Positions 1-5,183 of a stretch of 5,183 bases of DNA are shown here, one piece after another. A model generated the notes under the pieces. It saw only the letters and a list, made by a program, of their open reading frames with translations. It was not told the origin of the DNA and ran no database searches. Within the stretch, counting starts at the first letter, position 1; every line of letters begins with the position of its first letter. A program made the position numbers and the translations under genes. Origin of the DNA: Desulfonatronovibrio sp. (GTDB taxonomy: Bacteria; Desulfobacterota; Desulfovibrionia; Desulfovibrionales; Desulfonatronovibrionaceae); contig PWPY01000244.1 of the NCBI GenBank assembly GCA_003558575.1, forward strand, positions 1 to 5,183, written 5' to 3'.

Positions 1-2594
1 CAGGGCGAGGCCAAGACGCTCCAGCCGAACAAGAGCAAAAGGGTCAATGCCATGGGCACCAGACTACGCCTGAGATTGTCTAAGATCTTCCACCGGGACA
101 GGTATGAGAGTGCATTCTTTGTAACTTTCGTATTAGGACCCGGGACACTTGGAAACAGCCAGCGCAGGATCTGCCAGTCCCCTCGAATCCAGCGCATGCG
201 GCGACTTATGTCCTCACTGTAGCGCGCCGGATACTCTTCAAAAAGCTGCACATCGCTGATCACCCCGGACCTTGCATGGCATCCCTCAATGAGATCGTGG
301 CTGAGGATCAGGTTCTCAGGAAATCGATCCCGGAGCACCTGCTCAAAGGCGTCAATGTCATAAATGCCCTTGCCTATGTACGATCCTTCGCCAAAGAGGT
401 CTTGATAGATGTCCGAAACAACCCCGGTATAAGGATCGATGCCAGCGTCAATCCCGAACATGCGGGCATACCTGGACCTGTTGGTTCCGGGCAGGCTCAC
501 AGCCACCCTGGGCTGTAGAATGCCGTAACCAGACACGATGCGCCCTTTTTCCGCGTCATACTGGGGACGGTTCAAAGGATGGGCCATGGCGCCAACGAGC
601 TGCCATGCGGCATCCCGAGGCAGATCCGTATCCGTGTCTAAGGTTATGACGTATTTCATGTCCCGCAGGCCCTCAAGATCACCAACAATGAGAGAAAAAT
701 AAGACAGTGCGCCTGTCTTGGAACCCTGACTTAGATTGCCGTCGCGCACACTTTTAAGGAGTGCATTCAGGGCTGCAAGTTTGCCCCGTTTACGCTCATA
801 GCCCATCCAGATCCGCTCCCGGGGGTTCCATTGCCTGGGCCGATGAAAAAGAAAAAAGGAGTCACCACCATCTTTATACCTCTCATTCAGTGCTTGGATT
901 CCCTGCTTAACCAGGAGCAACAGCGATGCATCCTGGTCAATATTCTCCAGGTCAGCATCCAGAAAGTCGGTCAAAAGGCCAAAGCGCAGGTTTTCCTCCT
1001 GTCCACCGAGAAATCGGACTTCTAACGCATTGATCAGATTCGTGATATTCTCCGGGCTGGAAAGCATGGCCGGAACCACTACTAAGGTGGATGAATCAAC
1101 AGGAATCCCTTTGGAAAAATCCATGCTGGGCAGTGCATGCGGCTTGGCAAGACGTGTCGCCACAAGGTTGATCAGGGCTATGGCTGGCTGACTGGCTGCC
1201 AGAAGGATGACCGCGGATACGACCCAAAACAGTGCGCTGTCCAACCCCTCAATACGGGCCTTTACCAGCATACCTCCGGCAAGTATTCCTGTAAGAAGAA
1301 AAATTGAGCCAAGATACAAGATTAGGTTAAAACCGCGGCCAGCTTTGTGCAGTTTATTTCGAACCGTTGATCTAACCCCGGCCCGAGCTTCTAATCTGTC
1401 CCGCCCTTCATCAATAAGGTAAAACCCTACGTGTTCCGTCCGGCTGTCGCCATCCGCCCCGGCAGTGCCTTGTCCAGCCAGTTCAATGGCTGCCCCAGCC
1501 ACTTCCATTTCATTGAATCGGCCTTTTCTGGCAATCTCTTCCACAACGTGCCGGTATTGATCCCGGGAGTTGAAATGCATTCTGCCATAGATCCCGGCCG
1601 GATCCCTTTGCAGAATATGTTCAACAGGACTCAGATTCTCAACAAATTTGCGCCAGTCAATAACGCTTAGAACGCGCAGGCCAGCAATGCTGTTGCTGAT
1701 GGAAAGTTGATCAGCCGCCTGCTGCTGGTTTTCTGACTGCACTAATTGATCAATGGTCAGGTGGGATTCCGAAAGTTGCTGCTCGATCCAGGCCAGAGGC
1801 AATGCCAGGGCTGGACCCTGCCCCTGGAGACGACGAGTAAGTTCAGCCACAAAGGAGCTGATCATGGGCGGATTCGATCTGGCCATATCAGCAACCATGA
1901 GGATCAATTTTTTCTGGTCTTTCTGGGCTGTCTCCAAAATTTTATCAGCCCAGCGATCAGCCAGGTCACGGTCAGCCCGGTTCACGGCAATTCGAGCGGC
2001 AATCCTTCTCAAATTCTCGATCAGAGCCAGGCGCAGCATAATTGGAATGGCCCACAATTCTCCGAGATTAAGTGGAGTAACCGTCTGGTAGGCAGCAACA
2101 AATCCACTCAGACTTTCCAGATCCACCCGCCCGTCCCCGTGGGTAATGATCTCTAAGGCAATATCGTACACCCGGGGAAGGCCTCTTGAAGAACCCCTTT
2201 TCAAACGGGGAAGTTTCTTAGCATAACCCTTGGGCAAAAGCTTCCTGGCCACCAGTATCTGTTCTTCAATCAGATAGAAATTGTCCAACAGCCATTCCCC
2301 TGCAGGAATAATCACGCAGTTGGACTGCACCACCTCAGACAACAGATCGCGAACCTCAAAAAGGACCTTCTCATTCTTGGCAAGCCTTGCAAGCAGACGC
2401 TCCGGAACATACTCAGCACTCAAATCATGCAGCCCTGTGAGAATTTTGCCGTGTTCCTCCATCTGGGAGGTGCTGAACAGCTCGGAGCGCAGTGGTGTCT
2501 CGTCGTTATTGCTCATTTGATACTGCGCATCCCCTCTCACGCGGCTCCATAAATGATCCATCTTCTCAAGAATATTTCCGGAGATGAACTTCAT
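1..2594 (-). CDS. ndvB: Cyclic beta-1,2-glucan synthase, N-terminal part (partial, runs off left edge)
   Basis: This is a large inner-membrane glycosyltransferase that builds cyclic beta-1,2-glucan from UDP-glucose, a periplasmic osmoregulated glucan. 864 complete codons are visible with no stop. Residues 1-425 form the soluble N-terminal region typical of the family (for example 'PAGEWLLDNFYLIEEQ' and 'LNLGELWAIPIMLR'). Hydrophobic helices lie at about 426-443 and 453-478, and a third begins near 848. The GT84-type catalytic region spans about 500-810: TDFLDAD at 542-548, DTDTDLP at 653-659, SHDLIEG at 765-771 and the R-x-x-R-W motif at 798-802. This matches the D, D, D, (Q/R)xxRW pattern known for Cgs. 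Family members are usually about 2,800 residues, so roughly two thirds, including the GH94 phosphorylase domain, should lie beyond the left edge. The ATG at 2594 was chosen because an in-frame stop lies just upstream (2613-2615) and GGAAG sits 8 nt before it. ATGs at residues 12 and 27 are possible alternatives. The family call is confident; completeness cannot be judged. Confidence 0.93.
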   Translation of the reverse strand, partial: MKFISGNILEKMDHLWSRVRGDAQYQMSNNDETPLRSELFSTSQMEEHGKILTGLHDLSAEYVPERLLARLAKNEKVLFEVRDLLSEVVQSNCVIIPAGEWLLDNFYLIEEQILVARKLLPKGYAKKLPRLKRGSSRGLPRVYDIALEIITHGDGRVDLESLSGFVAAYQTVTPLNLGELWAIPIMLRLALIENLRRIAARIAVNRADRDLADRWADKILETAQKDQKKLILMVADMARSNPPMISSFVAELTRRLQGQGPALALPLAWIEQQLSESHLTIDQLVQSENQQQAADQLSISNSIAGLRVLSVIDWRKFVENLSPVEHILQRDPAGIYGRMHFNSRDQYRHVVEEIARKGRFNEMEVAGAAIELAGQGTAGADGDSRTEHVGFYLIDEGRDRLEARAGVRSTVRNKLHKAGRGFNLILYLGSIFLLTGILAGGMLVKARIEGLDSALFWVVSAVILLAASQPAIALINLVATRLAKPHALPSMDFSKGIPVDSSTLVVVPAMLSSPENITNLINALEVRFLGGQEENLRFGLLTDFLDADLENIDQDASLLLLVKQGIQALNERYKDGGDSFFLFHRPRQWNPRERIWMGYERKRGKLAALNALLKSVRDGNLSQGSKTGALSYFSLIVGDLEGLRDMKYVITLDTDTDLPRDAAWQLVGAMAHPLNRPQYDAEKGRIVSGYGILQPRVAVSLPGTNRSRYARMFGIDAGIDPYTGVVSDIYQDLFGEGSYIGKGIYDIDAFEQVLRDRFPENLILSHDLIEGCHARSGVISDVQLFEEYPARYSEDISRRMRWIRGDWQILRWLFPSVPGPNTKVTKNALSYLSRWKILDNLRRSLVPMALTLLLLFGWSVLASP

Positions 2595-2602
2595 GACAAT
2601 AA

Positions 2603-2607
2603 CTTCC
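2603..2607 (-). promoter_or_regulatory. Ribosome binding site of the glucan synthase
   Basis: GGAAG on the minus strand lies 8 nt before the ATG at 2594. It is a modest Shine-Dalgarno located in the 18-nt gap after the small membrane protein gene, and it supports the chosen start. Ribosomes finishing the upstream gene could also re-initiate here. Confidence 0.5.
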
Positions 2608-2612
2608 AGTGT

Positions 2613-2801
2613 TTAGCCAACATGAATTCCTGATAAGGACGCAATTACCCCGAAGACATTTAACAGCCAGATAACCACAACAATTATCACCACAGCATTC
2701 AGTATTGATTTAATGGTGGATTGCATGGGTATGTAATTGTTAATCAGCCACAGAACCACACCTACGACCACGAGAATAATAATTAAGTTGAGTATGGGCA
2801 T
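2613..2801 (-). CDS. Small two-helix membrane protein (Thivi_2564-like)
   Basis: This is a 62-residue, very hydrophobic protein. Two membrane segments are evident, at about residues 3-20 (Ile/Leu/Val-rich, ending in LWLI) and 33-56 (including VVIIVVVIWLL). They are joined by a short polar turn, NNYIPMQSTIK (21-31). There is no cleavable signal peptide and there are no catalytic residues. The pattern MPIL-x-LIIxLVVVGVVLWLxNxYIPM resembles the small uncharacterised Thivi_2564 membrane protein family; I recall this resemblance and have not searched for it. The start is secure: AAGGAGA ends 6 nt before the ATG. The stop is 18 nt upstream of the glucan synthase start and in the same frame, so the two genes are almost certainly co-transcribed. 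An accessory role in the membrane beside the glucan synthase is plausible but unproven. The biochemical function is unknown. Confidence 0.85.
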   Translation of the reverse strand: MPILNLIIILVVVGVVLWLINNYIPMQSTIKSILNAVVIIVVVIWLLNVFGVIASLSGIHVG

Positions 2802-2807
2802 AGTTTT

Positions 2808-2814
2808 TCTCCTT
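2808..2814 (-). promoter_or_regulatory. Strong Shine-Dalgarno of the small membrane protein
   Basis: AAGGAGA on the minus strand, within an A-rich leader, lies 6 nt before the ATG at 2801. It lies just outside the end of the inverted repeat at 2819-3012. Any RNA structure formed by that repeat would therefore sit 4 nt upstream of this site. Confidence 0.8.
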
Positions 2815-2818
2815 TTTT

Positions 2819-3012
2819 GTATCTGTTCACCACAATAATGCTTGCAGGCAAGTAGCTGAATAAGAAGATCTGGACCCCGGGTCAGTCATCCCGGACTCGA
2901 TCCGGAACCGGGATGACGGTTAAAGCAGACCAATACCCTCTTCCGTCATTCCGGCGAAAGCCGGAATCCAGTGCATTTGCATAGTCATATGCCGAATGTG
3001 GTGAACAGTTAC
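2819..3012. repeat. Hairpin-rich element bounded by an 18-bp inverted repeat
   Basis: The segment is bounded by matching inverted ends. The left end (2819-2836) reads GTATCTGTTCACCACAAT; the right end (2995-3012), read on the minus strand, is GTAACTGTTCACCACATT, giving 16 of 18 matches with an uninterrupted 11-bp core. Inside, from left to right, are CTTGC/GCAAG (2841-2852), GACCC/GGGTC (2873-2883), a 10-bp stem (2885-2917), an 8-bp stem with a GAAA loop (2948-2967), and GCATA/TATGC (2979-2992). It holds no reading frame worth calling. This architecture fits a small non-autonomous mobile element (MITE-like) or a structured 5' leader of the downstream gene. I do not recognise the ends as those of a named insertion sequence, and no clear target-site duplication is visible. 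Confidence 0.5.
2870..2971. repeat. Cluster of REP-like palindromes
   Basis: Three related palindromic modules are packed into about 100 bp. The first is CTGGACCCCGGGTCA at 2870-2884. The second is GTCATCCCGG (2885-2894), repeated inverted as CCGGGATGAC (2908-2917) around a 13-nt loop. The third is ATTCCGGC (2948-2955) and GCCGGAAT (2960-2967) around GAAA. The cluster begins with CTGGA and ends with TCCAG. Motifs of the form 'CCGTCATTCCGGCGAAAG...' are familiar as high-copy dispersed intergenic repeats in many proteobacterial genomes; that is general knowledge and was not tested here. The dyads are seen directly; the copy number in this genome is unknown. Confidence 0.65.
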
Positions 3013-3272
3013 CAAATTTTATAAACTTCCTGTAAGATGAAACATACGAGGGACAAACAGCGCAAGAATATTGTCAACCACCTCCTCTATTTTAGACAAT
3101 ACGTATCTGATAGGCCACGTCTATAGGGGAATTACTTATTTTGTATGAGGAATAATCCCGGGATACAGGAATATCTCCCGGATGAATGTTGAGAAGGATA
3201 TGTACGATGGGATCTGACAGTCTAAACAAGGGCGCTGGGAAGGGATATTCACGCCTTGTGGATATGGCAGGA
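3013..3272. other. Intergenic region with candidate regulatory repeats, no supported gene
   Basis: This is about 260 bp between the response regulator stop and the inverted-repeat element. Reading frames here (for example minus 3307-3092) show no recognisable protein pattern and no good ribosome site. The promoter of the small membrane protein and glucan synthase genes should lie here if they are not read through from the two-component genes. A possible minus-strand -10, TAAAAT, is seen at about 3089-3094 and TATAAA at about 3018-3023, but neither has a convincing -35 partner. No strong rho-independent terminator follows the response regulator; only a weak imperfect AAGGCG/CGCCCTT pairing without a long T run is visible. 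Confidence 0.45.
3125..3183. promoter_or_regulatory. Candidate operator: repeats about two helical turns apart
   Basis: On the plus strand AGGGGAATTA (3125-3134) recurs imperfectly as TGAGGAATAA (3146-3155), 21 bp later, with 7 of 10 matches. TCCCGG at 3156-3161 recurs at 3176-3181, 20 bp later. The first copy lies within the perfect palindrome ATCCCGGGAT (3155-3164). Repeats on the same face of the helix between a LuxR-type regulator gene and a possible target operon are what a regulator site could look like. The match is short and chance is possible. Confidence 0.25.
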
Positions 3273-3959
3273 TTAAGGGGTTTTATCCTTCCAGTCATCA
3301 ATATCAATCAAACCGATTCGTGCAGCGTACCGAACAAGCTCGATGGAGCGTTTGACTTTGAGTTTGTGCATTATGTTTGTACGATGGTTTTCAACTGTTT
3401 TCGGACTGATATAAAGGCGTTTCCCAATATCCTTAGAAGAAAAGCCTTCGGCCAGAAAGCGCAGGATTTCCTGTTCGCGGGTAGTCAGGCTTCTGTATGC
3501 AGCATCTTCAACATGGATTTCTTTATCTGCGTTTTTCAAAATGTTTGAAATCACTTCATGGGAAATTGAGTTGTCAAGGAAGAACTCACCCTTTGCAATG
3601 CTTTCCAGTGCTTTTAAAAGTCCATCTCCTGCGGATTCCTTGACCAAGTATCCCAGGGCCCCGGCCTGGAATGCCTCGCTGACATACTCCATTTTGGAAT
3701 GCATGCTCACAACCAGGATATGAGTCTCAGGCAGGACGCTTTTCAGGGTCCTGGTCAAATCGATTCCGCTATGATCGGGAAGTGATATATCCAATAGAAC
3801 AATATCCGGCTTGCACTCCGATGCCTGCTGCAGTCCTGTTTCCGCATCCCCGGCTTCACCAACCACCTCGAATTCCGGGCTGCGCTTTATGATTGCCTTG
3901 ATGCCTTCTCTGAAAAGAGGATGATCCTCTACAATCAACACCTTTTTTTTCTTAATCAT
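3273..3959 (-). CDS. NarL/FixJ-family response regulator
   Basis: This is a 228-residue cytoplasmic transcription factor activated by phosphorylation. The receiver domain (about 5-121) has acidic residues E11 and D12, the phospho-acceptor D57 in VLLDISLP, the switch residue S85 in VVSMH, and K107 in GYLVKES. A linker leads to a LuxR-type helix-turn-helix domain (about 155-218) with LTTREQEILRFLAEG and the recognition region SPKTVENHRTNIMHKL (185-200). All key residues are intact and the length is normal for the family. The ATG at 3959 overlaps the kinase stop by 8 nt and is preceded by AAGGAGG, so the start is secure and translation is probably coupled to the kinase. Its partner is almost certainly the adjacent kinase. 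Target genes are not shown by the sequence; the glucan operon just downstream is one candidate. Confidence 0.96.
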   Translation of the reverse strand: MIKKKKVLIVEDHPLFREGIKAIIKRSPEFEVVGEAGDAETGLQQASECKPDIVLLDISLPDHSGIDLTRTLKSVLPETHILVVSMHSKMEYVSEAFQAGALGYLVKESAGDGLLKALESIAKGEFFLDNSISHEVISNILKNADKEIHVEDAAYRSLTTREQEILRFLAEGFSSKDIGKRLYISPKTVENHRTNIMHKLKVKRSIELVRYAARIGLIDIDDWKDKTP

Positions 3960-5183
3960 CCTTCCTCCTTAGACACGGCACTTCGATACGGATTCTCGTG
4001 CCTTTTCCCGGTTGCGACTGAATGCTTACTTTGCCCCCGAGCAGAGCAGCCCTTTCCTGCATATTACGAAGCCCCATGCTTTTTTCCCTGACCGAAGTCA
4101 AGAACCGATCTTTAGAATCAAACCCTATGCCATCATCTTCTATCCGCAGGATCAAATTGGGGTAGCTTGCCACCATTTTGATGACAACCCGCTTGGCTTT
4201 GGCATGCTTTTGGATATTATTGAGGCTTTCCTGAATCAGACGGTACAGATTGATCTCAATATCAAAATCAAGAACCAGGTCTTTGATTCCAGTCATTTTC
4301 ATGTCCACTTCAATCCCGGTCCTTTTGCAGAAATCTTCTGTATATTGAATAATAGTCCGTTCAAATCCAATTTGATCCAGGCCCGGGGGGCGCAGCTCAT
4401 ACGCAAGGTCCCGGATACCTGTGATGGTTTTTTGCATGAGATTGGAGAGACTTGCCATCCTATCCAGAAATCCTGGACAAACATCTTTTGCTTCATGGCG
4501 GAGATCATCAAAACCGATTTTCAAAATTGAGATATCCTGGCCCAGACGGTCATGAAGTTCTCTGGAGATCATCTGGCGCTCGCATTCCTGGGCCCTGATG
4601 AGCTGGTGGGAAAGTGCATGCAAGCTTTTTTCTGTGCGAGTTCGCTGAACAACTTCTTCCTGAAGAGCCAGGTTTGCTTCTGTCAATTCACTTGTGCGAT
4701 CCGCAACCCGCTGCTCCAGTTCCTGGTTTGCAGCCTCAAGCTGCTTTTCAAAATTAATGCGAGCGGTAATATCAATAGCTGCGATGCACAAATGGGTGGT
4801 ATTTAACAAGTCATGGGCCACGGTTTGCAATTGGGCATAAAACTGCACGCCATTATTGTTCACAAGCTCAAGCTCGCAAACCTGCCTGTCCTGGGACATA
4901 AGCACTTTTTGCCGATGGAAATAAAATACATCCTGGGAATCCGGCGCAATAAAACTGGAAAAGCGTTTCCGGATCAAGTGCGCCCTATTAAAACCCAGGA
5001 GTTCAGCGCCGGCAAGGTTGACCTTCTCGATCAACCCTTTATTGTCCAAGGTGAAGTAACCGATGGGGGCAAAATCGTAGAGTTCAAGATACCTGTCCCG
5101 TGACAGAGCAAGCTCTGACTGGGCCTCACGCAATTCCTCGTTCTGCAGCTCCAGTTCAATCTGGTGTACCCGAAGCTCATGAA
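3952..5183 (-). CDS. PAS-domain sensor histidine kinase, NarX/DegS type (partial, start beyond right edge)
   Basis: This kinase senses a signal through PAS and phosphorylates the downstream response regulator. 409 codons are visible and the frame is open to the right edge. The TTG at 5133 is therefore not the true start: upstream codons continue as HELRVHQIELELQNEELRE, a helical lead-in common before PAS domains of this type. Numbering from the first full codon (5181): PAS about 28-138 (DFAPIGYFTLDNKGLI); coiled coil about 142-196; HisKA_3 dimerisation domain about 196-263 with the phospho-acceptor H210 in RELHDRLGQD (codon 4554-4552); HATPase about 308-402 with N-box E318 and N322 (ESLNNIQKHA), DDGIGF at 349-354 and a glycine loop beginning SMGLRNM. 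No membrane segment is visible, so the shown part is cytoplasmic; further sensor domains or helices may lie upstream. Its final codons carry the ribosome binding site of the regulator gene. The ligand is unknown. Confidence 0.95.
   Translation of the reverse strand, partial: HELRVHQIELELQNEELREAQSELALSRDRYLELYDFAPIGYFTLDNKGLIEKVNLAGAELLGFNRAHLIRKRFSSFIAPDSQDVFYFHRQKVLMSQDRQVCELELVNNNGVQFYAQLQTVAHDLLNTTHLCIAAIDITARINFEKQLEAANQELEQRVADRTSELTEANLALQEEVVQRTRTEKSLHALSHQLIRAQECERQMISRELHDRLGQDISILKIGFDDLRHEAKDVCPGFLDRMASLSNLMQKTITGIRDLAYELRPPGLDQIGFERTIIQYTEDFCKRTGIEVDMKMTGIKDLVLDFDIEINLYRLIQESLNNIQKHAKAKRVVIKMVASYPNLILRIEDDGIGFDSKDRFLTSVREKSMGLRNMQERAALLGGKVSIQSQPGKGTRIRIEVPCLRRKDD
3964..3970 (-). 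promoter_or_regulatory. Ribosome binding site of the response regulator, inside the kinase gene
   Basis: AAGGAGG on the minus strand, embedded in the kinase codons for Leu-Arg-Arg, lies 4 nt before the regulator ATG at 3959. The start and the kinase stop overlap as ATGATTAA. This is the usual layout for coupled translation of a sensor-regulator pair. Confidence 0.85.

Noticed and set aside
1427..1624. 65-residue minus-strand reading frame within the left half
   Set aside because: It is out of frame with the continuous glucan synthase frame that covers the same bases and has family motifs on both sides. It is a shadow.
1746..2156. Plus-strand reading frame of 136 residues
   Set aside because: It lies antisense to the glucan synthase, shows no recognisable protein pattern, and overlaps another plus-strand frame at 1753-2091. 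Both are shadows of the real gene.
3025..3102. Short minus-strand frame ending in VVDNILALFVPRMFHLTGSL
   Set aside because: It looks superficially protein-like but has only about 25 codons, its possible starts overlap or lie wrongly spaced from the ribosome site, and no homologous family is recognised.
3091..3225. Inverted pair TTTAGAC (3091-3097) and GTCTAAA (3219-3225)
   Set aside because: A 7-bp match over more than 120 bp in an AT-rich region is expected by chance, and the flanks do not pair.
3225..3262. Possible terminator after the response regulator
   Set aside because: The AAGGCG/CGCCCTT pairing is imperfect with a long loop, and no T tract follows it on the minus strand.
3092..3307. 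71-residue minus-strand frame starting inside the end of the response regulator
   Set aside because: Its composition is not protein-like (many Pro, Arg and Ser without pattern), there is no ribosome binding site, and it overlaps the regulator out of frame.
4012..4530. Plus-strand reading frame of 172 residues opposite the kinase
   Set aside because: It is antisense to the HATPase and dimerisation domains of a kinase with all motifs intact, and it has no family resemblance.

Overview
The window is bacterial accessory-type DNA of intermediate G+C. Every gene I can support lies on the minus strand, so the genes read from right to left. The best guess for the source is a delta-proteobacterium-like (Desulfobacterota) or related proteobacterial lineage. 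This rests on the style of the PAS histidine kinase, a small Thivi_2564-like membrane protein, and 'CCGTCATTCCGGCGAAAGCCGGAATCCAG'-type dispersed palindromes, which are common in such genomes. It is an inference from resemblance, not a database result.

Layout from right to left, in transcription order. (1) 5183-3952: the 3' part of a soluble PAS-HisKA_3-HATPase sensor kinase whose start lies beyond the right edge. (2) 3959-3273: a NarL/FixJ-type response regulator. Its start codon overlaps the kinase stop by 8 nt and its strong Shine-Dalgarno lies inside the kinase gene, so the two form a translationally coupled two-component pair. (3) 3272-2802: about 470 bp without a convincing gene. Its upstream half (3272-3013) holds short palindromes and spaced repeats that could be an operator or promoter region. 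Its downstream half (3012-2819) is bounded by a near-perfect 18-bp inverted repeat and packed with hairpins, including REP-like palindromes. (4) 2801-2613: a 62-residue, two-helix hydrophobic membrane protein. (5) 2594 to the left edge: the first 864 codons of a very large cyclic beta-1,2-glucan synthase (NdvB/Cgs family), covering the N-terminal domain, two transmembrane helices and the complete GT84-type motif set. The C-terminal half, including any GH94 phosphorylase domain, is outside the window.

The small membrane protein and the glucan synthase are 18 nt apart, in the same reading frame, and very probably co-transcribed. The adjacent two-component system could control this envelope-glucan operon, but nothing in the sequence proves it. 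The glucan synthase is open across the whole left half, so the many short plus-strand reading frames there are shadows of it. I see no tRNA, rRNA, CRISPR array or transposase gene. The least ordinary part of the window is the hairpin-rich, inverted-repeat-bounded segment placed directly in front of the ribosome binding site of the small membrane protein.
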